A DNA stretch of 64,000 nucleotides from Alopecurus myosuroides (GCA_028641055.1 CM054060.1:206360445-206424444), one strand, 5' to 3'; shown: positions 23,263 to 36,100, counted from the first letter of the stretch. Notes: generated by a model not told the origin, from the sequence alone. A program made the numbers and translations.

Positions 23263-26200
23263 AACATAATTTACCTGTGGAAGACTTGGGTACAACATTA
23301 CCACCCAAGGAAGATCCTGTTTTTGATTTCAAGCCTTTGCCTGATAATCTTAAATATGCTCATATTGATGATAAGAAATTATATCCTGTTATTATTAGTT
23401 CTCAACTTACTGATAAAGAAGAAGAGAGATTATTGGGGATATTGAAGAAACATAGAGGTGCTATTGGTTATACTCTTGATGATTTGAAAGGGATTTCTCC
23501 TACTATTTGTTAGCATGCTATTAATATTGAACCTGATGCAAAGCCAGTTGTTGAGCATCAACGCGTTTAAATCTTAAAATGAAGGATGTGGTAAGAAATG
23601 AGGTATTGAAACTCCTTGATGCTGGTATTATTTATCCTATTGCTGATAGTAGATGGGTTAGTCCTGTGCATTGTGTCCCTAAGAAAGGATGGATGACTGT
23701 TGTGCCAAATGAAAATAATGAACTTATTCCTCAAAGAGTAGTAGTTGGTTATAGGATGTGCATTGATTTTAGGACGGTTAACAAAGTCACTAAGAAAGAT
23801 CATTATCCTTTGCCTTTTATTGATCAAATGTTAGAGAGGTTGTCTAAGAAAACTCATTTCTGCTTTCTTGATGGTGATTCTAGGTTTTCTCAAATTGCTG
23901 TTAAAAAGCTTGATCAAGAGAAAACAACTTTCACTTGTCCTTATGAAACCTATGCTTATAGAAGTATGCCTTTATGTTTATGTAATGCGCCTGCTACCTT
24001 TCAAAGATGCATATCTGCTATCTTTCATGGTTTTGTGAATAAATTGTGGAAGTTTTCATGGATGATTTTTCTGTCTATGGAACTTCTCTTGATAATTGTT
24101 TGCCTAATCTTGATAAAGTTTTGCAGAGATGTGAGGAGACTAATCTTGTTCTTAACTGGGAGAAATGCCATTTTATGGTTAATGAAGGAATTGTTCTTGG
24201 ACATAAAATCTCTGAAAGAGGTATTGAAGTCGATAGAGCTAAAGTTGAAGCTATTGAGAAAATGCCCTGTCCCAGGGATGTTAAAGGTATTCGTAGTATT
24301 CTTGGTCATGCTGGTTTCTATAGAAGGTTTATTAAAGATTTCTCTAAAATATCAAAACCTCTTACTAATCTTCTTCAAAAAGATGTACCATTTGTTTTTG
24401 ATGAAGATTGTAAAGAAGCTTTTGAAATTTTAAAGAAGGCTTTAATATCTTCCCCTATTGTTCAACCACCTAATTGGAATTTACCTTTTGAAATTATGTG
24501 TGATGCTAGTGATTATGTTGTAGGTGTTGTTCTTGGACAGCGGGTAGATAAGAAGTTAAATGTTATTCATTATGCTAGTAAAACTCTTAATGTTGCTCAA
24601 AAGAATTATGCAACCACTGAGAAAGAATTCCTAGCTGTAGTTTTTGCTTGTGATAAATTTAGGCAGTATATTGTTGATTCTAAAGTTACTATTCATACTG
24701 ATCATGATGCTATTAAGTACCTTATAGAAAATAAAGATGCTAAGCCTAGGCTTATTAGATGGGTGCTTCTCTTACAAGAGTTTGATTTACATATTGTGGA
24801 TAGGAAGGGTGCTGAAAATCCTGTTGCTGATAATCTGTCTAGATTAGAAAATTTCCCTGATGAACCTATTCCTGTTAATGATAGTTTTCCTAATGAACAG
24901 TTAGCTGCAATAAAGGTGAGCTCTCAAGAGAGTCCATGGTATGCTGTTTATGCTAACTTTATTGTTTCGAAGTATTTGTCTCCTACCTTTACAGCTCAGC
25001 AAAGAAGAAAATTCTTCTATGATTTGAGGCATTATTTTTGGAATGACCCACACTTATATAAAGAAGGTGTTGATGGTATTATGAGAAGATGTGTTCCGAA
25101 AAATGAACAACAAGAGGTATTGAGAAAATGTCATAGTAGTGCTTATGGAGGACATCACGCTGGAGATAGAACTGCACATAAAGTTCTACAATCAGGTTTT
25201 TATTGGCCTACTATCTTTAAAGATGCTAGAAAATTTGTTTTATCTTGTGATCAACGTCAAAGGGTTGGACATATTTCTAGACGTAATGAAATGCCTATGA
25301 ATTATTCTCTTGTTATTGAACCATTTGATTATTGGGGTTTTGACTTTATGGGTCCTTTCCCTCCTTCAAAAGGCTATACTCATATTCTTGTTGCTGTTGA
25401 TTATGTTACTAAATGGGTAGAAGCTGTACCTACTAAAAGGGCGGATGGTAAAACCTCATTGAAAATGCTTAAGGGCATTATTTTCCGTAGGTTTGGTGTA
25501 CCTAGATATCTTATGACTGATGGGGGTTCTCATTTTATTCCTGGTGGTTTTAGAAAAACCCTTGCTAAATATGATGTTAATCATAGAATTGCTTCACCCT
25601 ATCATCCTCAAACTAGTGGGCAAGTAGAATTATCAAATAGAGAGATCAAATCTATCTTGCAAAAGACTATTAAAAAATCTAGGAAAAATCGGCTAAGAAA
25701 TTAAATGATGCTCTGTGGGCTTATATGACTGCTTACAAAAATCCCATGGGCATGTCTCCTTATAAAATGGTTTATGGAAAAGCTTGTCACTTGCCCCTAG
25801 AATTAGAACACAAAGCTTATTGGGCAGTGAAAGACCTAAAAAGAGATTTTAAACTTGCTGGTGAGAAAAGGCTGCTTGACCTAAGTTCTTTAGATGAATG
25901 GAGGAGTGAAGCATATGAAAATGCTAAGCTCTTTAAAGAGAAATTTAAAAGGTGGCATGATAAGAGATTTATTAAAAGATAATTTCATGTTGGTGAGAAA
26001 GTGCTATTGTATAGGTCTCGTCTAAGATTTTTTGCAGGAAAATTACTCTCGAGATGGGAAGGACCTTTTGTTATCGAAGAGGTATATCGTTCGGGGGCAA
26101 TTAAAATTTTTTCCCTTGAAGACAACTCCTCACAAGTGGCGAATGGCCAAAGACTCAAGCATTATATCTCCGGAGATCCTTATAATGAAAATGTTGATTG

Positions 26201-26273
26201 TATTCAAGCCATGATCCCGGAGGAGTTTATTAGGAAGCATATTTCCGGAACTTCAGAGTCAGTTTTCAAATAG
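23259..26273 (+). pseudogene. pol: Athila-type pol: reverse transcriptase, RNase H, integrase, broken
   Basis: Segments in changing frames: 23259-23570 (connection, KKHRGAIGYTLDDLKGISP), 23579 to about 24050 (reverse transcriptase fingers and palm, with SRWVSPVHCVPKK, GYRMCIDFRTVNK and CNAPATFQRC), 24046-25704 (FMDDFSVYG active site; RNase H with [30 protein letters not shown]; integrase zinc finger, then D in FDFMGPF, D in TDGGSHF, E in GQVELSNRE), 25705-25982 and 26001-26273 (integrase tail, FAGKLLSRWEGPFVI). Faults visible: the last zinc-finger Cys is Arg (CDQRQ), FLDGYSGFSQI-type sequence reads FLDGDSRFSQI, and there are stops at 23511, 25702 and 25980 and a frameshift near 24045. Identity is certain; it cannot work as it stands. 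Confidence 0.93.
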
Positions 26274-26642
26274 GTAATAGTTTTGGTAAGAAAATGTTCA
26301 CGAAACATCTTCCAACTTATATTTTTGCTGTTTTTAGAAAATATGAAAAATTATGAGCCGGCAACGAGAGGGAGACGAAGCCCGGAGGCTCCACACCATA
26401 GGGTGGCGCGGGCCCACCTCGGGCCGCGCCATCCCTAGGTGTGGGCGCCCCGGAGCCCCTCTCCGACTCGTTTTCGACCTGGACTTTCCTTTTGTTATTA
26501 AACTTTTTGCTATATAATCCCCCGGACCCCCAGAGGTCCTTATATCGTTTTATCGTCGTGTTTCTGTTTCGAGTTGTTTCTGCCAGATTACATCTTCAGA
26601 TTTAGAGCAACAACGGGTTCTCCTGGATCTCCCAAAGGCAGT
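26274..26642 (+). other. Post-pol spacer of the Athila-type element
   Basis: Noncoding. It contains a GC-rich stretch (26355-26470) that resembles in style the GC-rich block in the Athila LTRs (GGGTGGCGCGGGCCCACC), then AT-rich sequence leading to the coiled-coil frame. Confidence 0.55.
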
Positions 26643-26990
26643 ATGGAAGCTAGGATGGAAGAACTGGAGCAAGAAGTTTTCAGGTACAAGAAGATGGCGG
26701 AGAGTGAAGTTGAGATCATCGACAGGATAAAGACATAATAGATCGCTGAATACAAGAGGGATAATTTGAAGCTTTGGGAGGAGATTATCTCACACACCAA
26801 GATCACCAATGATCTGCAAGCACAACTCTATGACGTGCAGAACCAGAACTGTGAGTATGAGAACTTGTTTAAACGTATAAGCTCTGCTGCTAGTTTCAGG
26901 ATGATGGAGACCAAGACGTCATTTGTGGATGGAGAGCCTTTACCTTGGAAGAGCGAGGATGAGAAGGATCCACCACCGCCGAAGAATTGA
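26643..26990 (+). pseudogene. Late coiled-coil reading frame of the Athila-type element
   Basis: A + frame starting MEARMEELEQEVFRYKKMA is broken by two adjacent stops (about 26736-26741, TAATAG) and continues in frame to a stop at 26988-26990, ending KSEDEKDPPPPKN. Its heptad-like pattern of L, E and K suggests a coiled coil. It occupies the place where some Athila elements carry an envelope-like gene, but I see no signal peptide or membrane segment, so I do not call it env. Function unknown. Confidence 0.6.
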
Positions 26991-28707
26991 TTCGTCATTG
27001 GTTTTGGTATCCCCTCAGCTTATTCCAAGCTTGGGGGGAGTGTCGCGGTACCACATCACTATCTTTCATCTTTTTACTTTTTCAGTAGAGTCATATCATG
27101 AGTAGAGAGGTTATCATATAGGATGGTTTGCAGTATGGAAGTGTCTCTCCCTAGTTGGTTATCGTTGTATCCGTTGGTGTGAGTTGCCGGTTTGAAATAT
27201 TAATGAGAAGTTTCATCATTTACTTTCTATGCACATTATTTCAGTTTTCAACTTCCTTCATATGGTTGAGCTTGCTATTAGTATTTGGTATCACTCCAGA
27301 GATCATCAAGTTAATCTAGTTGGTTTTGGCAAACTTAGCTTGGGTCAGTAGAAATAATAATTTGAGTTGCTAGCATAAGAAACAGGAAATTGCCTATTAG
27401 CTCATAAACTTAGTATTTACAAGTTAAGATCATTTGTGCTTTCAATGAAGATTGCATGATTGGTTTCATCATATGTATATTTGTTTGTTTTCCTTCAACT
27501 CTTATGCTTGCTACCCAGCCTTGCTAGACAAAAACCCTATACTGAGAGGGAATGCTTCTCGTGCATCCAAACCTTAAACCCCAAAACCTTGTCATTCGCG
27601 TCCGCCATACCTACATACATGTGGTATTTCACCGCCACTCCAAGTAAATTCCTCATGTGCTACCTTTAAAACTTTCAAATTACTACTGTTTTGTGTTCCT
27701 GTTTTAGATCATGAGGACGCAAATAGAGAATCTTTATCTCACTTGTTGATTGGACTCACACACCTGGACTAGTGTCTTCATCCGCTTATCCAAATGCTAG
27801 AAGAGCTGGCAGCGGGGTGCCCAGCCCCAAATAATAATACAAATTCTCTTCACTATTTTTGCCCCTGATTTACCAGTCAAAGCCTAATTGTGTAAACAAA
27901 AGAGAAAGAGGGATGACCTTCTATACCAGTTGCGTACTTCTTTGAGAGCCGCTCTTGTGATTCTAGTTGGCTTGTGACGTACTATATTTTCTGTTTGCGA
28001 TTTGTTGACATAAATATACACCTCTAAAAATTTAGACACTCCTCCACGGTTTGTGATTGTTGGCAGGCACCCGAGTATTCGGTTAGCCATGGTTTGTGTA
28101 AGATGGATGGGAGGAGTGTCATGCATTTTATAACTTTGTTTTATTAAATAAAAGCTCTAGCACATGAGTGGTCAATGCTTCCCTCTGCGAAGGTTCTATC
28201 TTTTACTTTTATGTTGAGTCAGTAAACCCATTTCCTTCTATCTCCAGCAAGCATTTGAGTTGTTGTGATCACATCATCTATATGTTGATTTATTCAATCA
28301 TGTTTTCTATCCTTCTTTGTTTAGCACATGCTTTATTATCTGAATGAATATTACTTTGAAAGTTGTGAATCACTGTAAAAGAGTTGTCATAATTAAACAT
28401 GTTAATCTCTACAATGTAAACCTTGTTATAAAGACTTCACCTAAGATAAGTATAATTTCATTAAATGTTCTCTGACCAAGAACGAAGTTTGCCATTACCA
28501 ATTTTGATTCTCTCTTTTGTATCTTTGTTTGTGACTCCCTTTACTTGTTTCAAGTTAAGTTATATGAGAGGAAGTTGTTGTCTGTAATGATTGGTGCATA
28601 GGTAAATGTGATGCTTCTTGTCCGTATTTTATTTATCGGCTCTTCACTACATAAACCTGTGGTCATGTTTTGTGAGTTCAGTTTCGCTTGGGGACAAGCG
28701 AGGTCTA
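26991..28707 (+). other. Long 3' noncoding region of the Athila-type element
   Basis: About 1.7 kb of AT-rich sequence with only short frames. It contains a second copy of the polypurine tract (27028-27041) and otherwise nothing I can name. Confidence 0.65.
27028..27041 (+). promoter_or_regulatory. Internal polypurine-tract copy in the Athila-type element
   Basis: AGCTTGGGGGGAGT repeats, with one extra G, the true tract AGCTTGGGGGAGT at 28708-28720. It lies 1.7 kb upstream of the LTR, just after the coiled-coil frame. It may be a second plus-strand priming site or a relic of duplication. Confidence 0.55.
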
Positions 28708-28720
28708 AGCTTGGGGGAGT
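28708..28720 (+). promoter_or_regulatory. Polypurine tract of the Athila-type element
   Basis: AGCTTGGGGGAGT directly precedes the 3' LTR start TGATACGTCC, the required place for priming plus-strand DNA. Confidence 0.85.
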
Positions 28721-30196
28721 TGATACGTCCATTTTGTATCACTATTTTATATCATAATTTTTTGTTATTCATCGATATATTTCATGTTATGATGCATCTC
28801 TTATGTTATTTTATCTTATTTTGCATGTTTTATAATTTCTGGAGCATAAACACCAGGACCAGAAATCTGATGGAAAAAGCACCGCCAAGATACCATATTT
28901 CAGAAGATTAGATGAAGAAGGGGGACATCCGGGGGTTCCTAAAAGTCCCGAGGAGGAACACAACCAGAAGGAGAGCCACAGGGGGGCCACCAGGGGCCCA
29001 CACCTAGGGGTGGCGCGCCCCTGGCCGCGCCACCTAGGGGTGTGGCCACCCTGGCCCACCTCCGGGGGTCATCTTTGGCCCCTGACCCCGAGGCAACCCT
29101 AAGCCTCATTCCATCCTCGAAGAATTATTCTGCCGCTGTTGCGGGGCGAAAAACACCCGAGAGAGAAAAGCTCTCTCGCAGGGAGAAATCTGCCGGGGAA
29201 ATTCCTCTCCAGAGAGGGGAAATCACCGCCATCGTCACCGTCATCACTCCGGGCATCATCATCGTCATCACCACCAGTACCATCACCCTCATCATCCACC
29301 TTCATCCCGTTGTAACAATTAGGGTCCTGTATCGTTGTTTTGCATTAGATCTCTCTCTCGGTGTGGATTACTTGTTAGTAGTTGATGCTTGTGAGATTTA
29401 TCGGTGTTTGCACTTTATGACCAAATTGTTATCATCCATTATATCACCTATGATTATGATCCATATGATGTGTTGTGAGTAGTTCGTGTTCTTCTTGAGG
29501 ACATGGGAGAAGTCAAGTTGTTAGTAGTGAAGTAATGTTGAATAATATTTAATGTTTGATATTTAAGTTGTGGTGCTATTCTTCTAGTGGTGTCATGTGA
29601 ACGTCGACTACATGATACTTCACCATTTATGGGCCTAGGGGAATGCATCGTGTATTTGGCTACTAATTGTGGGGTTGCCGGATTGACAGAAACCTAAACC
29701 CCCGTTAGGAAACTATTACACGAGGGAGCGTAGGATCCCGGAGTTTAAAGGTGTGGTTAGATTTATTTGTTAATTACTTTCTTGTAGTTGTGGATGCTTG
29801 CATGGGGTATAATCACAAGTATGTATTATTTTTGGATGGGACGATACATTAGCATAGGTTCACCCACACAACACTTATATATTCAGCTGCATGGAACAAA
29901 AGCACTTGACAGAAACCTCCCGTGTGTCCTCGAGAACATTTGTTAATCATAAGTAAACTCACCGGCTTATCCTTTGCTGAAGAAAGGATTGGGACACTTG
30001 TTGCAATTATTATTACTGCATTTTATTTACTCGCACTTTATTTATCTGCAATATCAAAAACCCATACAAATCCATTTTCCAGTATTTACAGTTATTCCTT
30101 CATCGAAACTGCTTGTCAACACCTTCTCCTCGTTGGGTTCAACACTCTTATTTATCAAAAGTACTACGATACACCCCCTATAATTGTGGGTCATCA
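28721..30196 (+). repeat. 3' LTR of the Athila-type element
   Basis: 1476 bp, TGATACGTCCATTTTG to TTGTGGGTCATCA. It carries a CG-rich block (28975-29095) with GGGGGCCACCAGGGGCCCAC, a CATCATCATCACC-type run (29225-29310), and open frames on both strands that reflect composition. Complete, unlike its 5' partner. Confidence 0.9.
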
Positions 30197-30989
30197 CACG
30201 AGCAGCCACTGACTACTAATGGTCCTGTATCAACTAATTCCCAGTGGAATAGAAGATAACACGCAAATCTTGCAATATGATCATTTCCTGATGAATGCTT
30301 CAAGCAGTCAACAATGGAGTCTAGGGTTTAAGGTATACATAGTCTAAATCTTTGCACTCGCAGGTGAAAGGTATTTATGAGGGGAGGGGGTGCGGCCACA
30401 AGGGGGTTTTGCGCAAGCACCTCCTAACCCGAAACTACTTGGACTCAAACAACTCGAGTTGGACTCAACCTAATGACAAATCGACCCATAAGGGGTGCCG
30501 CCACCAATTGGACTCGCAGGTCCTTATTTCCACACGTATTGGGACACCCTAAGACATGTCCTTGGTGCTCCCATCTCCATAATGTTTAGCTCTTGGTTTC
30601 TCCTTCTTGTGTGTGTTGCCATGATCACCTCCCTCCATGTGTTCTTCAATGCATTGCTCCATGGCTCCATGCTCCTCTCCTCCAATAATTCTTGTGTTAT
30701 CAACAACCTGAATCATACATAAATGCAAGGATTTAGGTAGTATAAAATTCTCAGAACCACAAACATCATAATTTAATAAGAGTGAGTTCACCTGCTATTC
30801 TAGTAGTTTGGTTCTTGATCTAGTCATTGGTCCAATCCTCACTTCATCATGTTTCTCTTGAACAACAACATCATCATCAATGGGAGAAAGTGTAGATGTA
30901 CTAGGGATGTCCTCATCACTTGGTCGCCGGGGAACAACTGCACCGTCCATGGCGTCACGGTGGGAGAGCCTAGTGACACCGCCCTCTTC
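30197..30989 (-). pseudogene. Chromovirus B: C-terminal end of pol and part of the 3' LTR
   Basis: Reading on - from about 30989, an open stretch RRPSDEDIPSTSTLSP leads to GPMTRSRTKLLE, a TAG (30794-30796) and then QVNSLLLNYDVCGSENFILP in the same frame. GPMTRSR followed by a KLLEQQVNSLL-like sequence is the known C-terminal end of CRM/Reina-type pol in grasses, which often runs into the LTR. Downstream on - there is a TATA-like CTCATAAATACC (about 30376-30387), so the rest is probably LTR U3/R. The left end is cut by the Athila-type element at 30197 and the right end by Tat-2. It may or may not be the same family as chromovirus A. Confidence 0.65.
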
Positions 30990-31396
30990 TCCTAGTGCGG
31001 ACTTGGTCTTCTTGCACCAAAGGGGAAAGCCACGGACGAGGCTTTGGTGTGCACAGCGGAGCTCTGCGCTTTATACACGAGAATGGCAACTGCCAAGGCC
31101 ATCCTGTCTCATGCAGCGGCTTCTTTATCCGCGCAGAGGTCAGAACGTCACCCTCACATGGCTGTCTCCCAGCAGGTGAGGTTCCTTCCAGGAAGGAGCG
31201 GGGTCGAAGGAGGACTCCTCCACAGCAATGCGCGGTGGAGATCCCTTGGAGATCTCCTCTTCAAGGGGATCTCCTTGGGGGAGAACCGTTAAGGGGTTCT
31301 CCCTGTCTTGATGGGCGGGTACGGACTCCTTCCATGCTTGATGAACTAGGCCAGCAGCATACGGCCCAGGATACCCTGGTATACGTGGGGCCGACA
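30990..31396 (-). repeat. 3' LTR of Tat-2, partial
   Basis: On -, TGTCGGCCCCACGTATACC starts at 31396, preceded by GGGCCCGGGGGTTAC, a layout like that of Tat-1 (GGGGGCTAC then TGTCGG). Downstream on - a TATAAAGCG (about 31067-31075) is a plausible TATA box. No matching CCGACA-type end is found to the left, so the LTR is truncated or diverged there. Confidence 0.6.
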
Positions 31397-31437
31397 GTAA
31401 CCCCCGGGCCCATGACGCACGTGTTTATCAGAGCGGC

Positions 31438-31442
31438 CTCGT
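31438..31442. other. Target-site duplication CTCGT, left copy
   Basis: CTCGT directly before the copia 5' LTR; repeated at 39831-39835 after the 3' LTR. Confidence 0.93.
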
Positions 31443-33113
31443 TGAAGGGAATATGCCCGAGAGGCAATAATAAAATGGTTATTGTCTTATTCCTTGTTTA
31501 TGATGAATGTTTATTTCTCATGCTAGAATTTTATTAACCGGAAACGTTGATACATGTGTGCTTAATAAACAAACAATGGTTCCTAGCAAAGCCTCTCTTT
31601 TAACTAGCTCGTTGATTAATAGATGATCAAGGTTTCCTGATCATGAACATTGGATGTTGTTAATAACGGGATCATGTCATTAGAAGAATGATGTGATGAA
31701 CATATACCCAAAGAGAATATAGCAATGCGATCAAGTCATTTAGTTTACATTGTTATATCAAACATACGAAGTAACTTATTCCTTAGACCTTGAGATCATG
31801 TCAATCACTGATAATGGAAGAGTGCTTTGATGGCATCAAACGTCACACTGTAACAGGGTGACTATAAAGGTGTCGTTAAGTATTCGGAAAGTATTAGTTG
31901 AGGATCATGGATCAAGAGTGGGATTTGTCCATCCAAATGACGGAGAGATATACTCTAGGCCCTCTCGGTGATATCACATCGAAACCGCTTGCAAGCACGT
32001 GGTATGATCACAAAGGATGTTATATCACGGGAACGAGAAAAGAGTACTTGTCGGTAACGAGATTGAACAAGGTATGGTTGATACCAATGATCGAATCTCG
32101 GACAAGTAAAATATCGGGAGACAAAGGGAATAGTTCACGTCGTTGTTGGTTCACACGATCACGAGAGTCATCGTTGAATATATAGGAGTCATTACGGATC
32201 TCCAGATCCCGCTGTTGATTATTGATCGGAGAGGAGTCTCGATCATGTCTATCTTATTCGCGAACCATAGGGTGACACACTTAAGGTTCGATGACGCTTT
32301 TGAGAGGATACGGAATATCGGAGAAAAGTTTGGACAGCACCGAAATTGTTTCGGGGAATATTGAAATAGTCACTGAAATTGTTTCGAGTAATTTTGAAAT
32401 AGTTCAAGGGGATTCTTATCAAATGGTTGTTAATAGATTTAACAACTAACTCAAGGGGTTATATGTTAATGTTTGTTAATGGAATTAACAAATATTAAAA
32501 TAAATAAATAAAATTGTTTTATTTATTTATTAAAGAAAACCCTTGGGATTTTGAGTGGGAATTAATGGAAGAATGAGTGGGTTGAGTGGAGACTCCACTC
32601 ACATGATGAGGGAGAGGTGGAGGCAGCCAAAAATTCGTGGCTGCCATCCCCTCCTATAAAAGGAGGGGTGAGAGCTCCCTCTCCCCCACACACACACTTG
32701 TGTCATCTCTTCCTCCCTCCTGCCGCTGCTCCACCACTTGTTCGTACGCTTGGCGAAGCCCTGAGCAATGTTTTTCTCCACCACACCACGCCGTCGTGCT
32801 GCTGGAGTTCCGAGGGATCCTCTACTTCCGCGCCCCGCTGGAACGAGGGAACGGAGGTCGTCATCAACCGTACGTGTGACCGATCACGGATGCACCGCCG
32901 GATTGCGGTGCCCATCTTCTCGCTATCGGGATCGGTGTGAGTACGACTACGCCAACAACGAGATTTGATCTCGTACCACTTTGAGTCTTCGAGGGTATGT
33001 GTTCTCCTTAACCCTCTCGATGCCCGTTGCACTTCGTCTCCTAGATTAGATCTTGGCCTTTCGGGTGTCTCTCGCGTAGGAAATTTTTTGTTTTCTATGC
33101 AACGAACCCTTCA
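31443..33113 (+). repeat. 5' LTR of the copia element
   Basis: 1671 bp from TGAAGGGAAT to GAACCCTTCA. A TATA-type CCTATAAAAGG (32652-32662) lies in the right third, followed by a pyrimidine-rich leader (CACACACAC and CTTCCTCC runs). The right third carries several overlapping short frames on both strands, none credible. Confidence 0.93.
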
Positions 33114-33114
33114 G

Positions 33115-33127
33115 TGGTATCAGAGCC
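33115..33127 (+). promoter_or_regulatory. Primer-binding site of the copia element (initiator Met tRNA)
   Basis: TGGTATCAGAGCC begins one base after the 5' LTR end. Confidence 0.93.
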
Positions 33128-36100
33128 GGATCTATGCGTAGATGTTTTGTACGGGTAGAACACATATGAGTATGAGGGCGTTGATGATCATGTTATTGCC
33201 TCCTTGAGTAATTTATGATCTTAGTGGCATAGTAGGATGAAGCTGCCCCAGCCTAAGTTTACGTGTACTATGTACGCGAGAGTTGTCTCACTTGTGGCTA
33301 AGGGGGTGTCCGTTTCTCCTACTATAGTTAAGATCTAATCTATGAAGGGTTGTTAAAAATGTGTTTATCAACGTTGTGGTTGATGTTCGTAGGTATGAAC
33401 GGTTCTATCATCGAAAGCCCTAAGCCACGTAAAATATGCAAAAATAATTTAGAGGCGTCTAACTAGTTTTTGCTGGGCATGTGATGTGATATGGTCAATA
33501 TTACAAATTTGATTATGAGATGATCTATTTTGTAAATTATTGATATACCGTAAGGTATCCATATGATTGTCTTCTTCTTGATGGACAATCAAGATTGGGT
33601 GCCATGGTACTTGGTACCACGCCGGTGGAATGATGGAGATCATACCATGATGCACATGATGGAGATCAAGTGCAAGGAGGACCATATCATATCACGTTAT
33701 CCTTACATGTGATGTTTGTGATGTTAATCCTTTTATGCATCTTGTTTTGCTTAGATAGCGACGGTAGCATTATAAGATGATCCCTCTCACTTAATATCAA
33801 GATAATAATGTGTTCTTCCTTAAGTATGCATCGTTAAGAAAGTTCGTCGTTTCGAGACACCACGTGATGATCGGGTGTGATAGACTCAATGTTCGCATAC
33901 AACGGGTGTTTTCAAGCCTAGCATGTACAGACATGGCCTTGAAACACACGCAATACTACGGTTCTACTTGGCGAGCCTAGCATGTACAGACATGGCCTCG
34001 GAACACGTAACCGAAAGGTAAAGCATGAGTCATATAGATGATATGATGAACATGTCGATGTTCGCCTTTGAAGCTACATCATCTCACGTGATGATCGGTT
34101 TTGGTGTAGTGAATTTGGTTCGTGTAATCACTAAAGACGACTAAGAGGGATGTTGTTTTTGAGTGGGAGTTCATGGCTTAATTTGAATTAACTTGAACTT
34201 ATTTATCATGAACAACAAATCAAAGTGAATTTGCACAACTTGTAGTAGTCATTGGCATCCTCATAACTACCTTACACTTAGATTGTTAATTGAGATCTAA
34301 CTGTTATGATCTGGTAAATACCATTTAAGATTGGTACCGTATTAGTGAAATTTAAAATTGAGTCCTATTGTATAATTTTGGTATTTCCTACCTAGCTCCA
34401 TATGGTTAATGATTGATTGATCTAAAGAGCAACCAATTCCTACTTAGAATCTAGAGTCATGGTGACTTCCATATTACTTTATCTTCAAAAGAATGTTTTG
34501 TTGATCAAGGTGATTTAGGAACTGAAAAGAGTTGTTTTCAGAAACAATCAAGTGAAAGATATATTGATATCTAGAAACTTATTTGTAGCAACATGACTGA
34601 GTAAAATTTAGCGTGACAATGTTTGCTTATATTATCTGAATATATGCAATGATTGAAGACGCTAGGCGTTTGAATATTCCAAGAAGTTGGGCGCTAAAAA
34701 AAAGTATCCTCTAAATTCCTTCCTTCGAGCTATAGTAGCTTAATCATAAAATTGTTATGACAGGATGGATTAGAAGTATGGGTAAAGTAGTTTACCTTAC
34801 TTGGAAATTGCTAAGAGTGGAATCTAGAAGAATATTATTAATATGGTGATATTAGTAGAACAATCAAACTCAAAGTATGAATCAATGGGTGATAGTATAT
34901 GACTAACACGCCAAAGAAAATGAGCTAGTAAGACTAGCATTGTTTGATGTTGAATGATTCTTCTATAAAGGAAAGGGAATATTGAAAATAGAATTACAAA
35001 TAGATATATGGCAGAAAAGAAGATAACTGGAAAGGTCCAGCTCAGGAGTATATACTTGATATACAAGTTATAGATGTATTACTAGTTAACAAAGTATTTT
35101 TGGTATTTTGATACCACATTGGTTGGTATGAGTTGTCATACAAAGCAACGCAATGCAAGAAATACAAGGGCCTAAAAGGAACTAGTAATAGATATGGAAT
35201 CGATTATGACAAGAACATAAATAAAGTGTTATTGTGTTAATTGTCGTATCGAACCAAACATTCAAGATTTATTTTAAGAACTTAATAAGTTGTTATTTTG
35301 TTCTGGTCTTTTGTGAGAACAAATGAGATTGTTCAACTATGACCATATTCCATAATTGATGGATATGTTATTATAAATCATGTTGGTAAAGTAAACATCT
35401 ATAAGACTAAATGCTAAACGTTGCAAGATGTAAAAGAGTTTCACTTAAATTGTGGCACCACCATTTTAGTTCATATCGGAAAGGAAAACATGAAGGACTT
35501 CATATTGATGGACTTCCGGAGTCATTTTGTTTTGAATAAATTGACGCTTGTGAGACCTCTTCCAAAAGATGACTAGAATTCCATTCTTAGGCCAAAGTAG
35601 AATGGACGACTAATTTAGTGGAGATTATACATATTGATGTATATAGTCCATTATGTGTAGTCATGTATGGTGGATTAATTTTTTCCTTCATAAAATTATG
35701 TCGACGACTTGAGTAGATATGTGAGTATATCTATTTAAAGGGAACAGAGTTTGACATTTTGAATTGGTTCAAAAGGTTGTTAATATGAAGTTAAAAATCA
35801 ATGTAACAAGATAATCAAGTATTTATGATTGGATCATAAAGTATAAAGTTTGAGTTACAAGTTTAGCAAAACATCTGAGAAGTTGCAGAATTGTTCTACA
35901 ACTTATACTTCTCGAATACCCCACATTAGTTTGGAGTATTCAAAAGACAAAATCAAACCCTGTTTGACATGGTAAGATTAATAAAATTGCCATTATAATT
36001 TTGTAGTTTATACATTAAGGACAACCGCTTTTACACTGAAAAGAGCACCATCATGATCCGTTGAAATTGACAACATATAAGATATGGTTTGGGTAATGAC

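Larger units (their letters stand above)
20150..30196 (+). mobile_element. Athila-type Ty3/gypsy element, decayed, 5' LTR truncated
   Basis: LTRs (20150-21486 truncated; 28721-30196 full) enclose a primer-binding site, gag-protease, reverse transcriptase-RNase H-integrase and a long 3' noncoding part. The primer site (AGCGCCATTGCCGGGG), the TGATACGTCC LTR start, the FMDD reverse transcriptase box and the late coiled-coil frame fit Athila-type elements of grasses. Stops and frameshifts occur in every domain. The five bases after the 3' LTR are CACGA; the left duplication cannot be checked because the first about 172 bp of the 5' LTR are missing. Confidence 0.9.

Noticed and set aside
26643..26990. 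Envelope-like gene of the Athila-type element
   Set aside because: The position fits, but no signal peptide, cleavage site or membrane segment can be seen; kept only as a coiled-coil frame.
6685..30989. Treating chromovirus A and B as one element split by the Athila insertion
   Set aside because: The order of parts (5' end left of the insertion, 3' end right, both on -) is wrong for a single element; kept as separate remnants with the alternative given as a finding.
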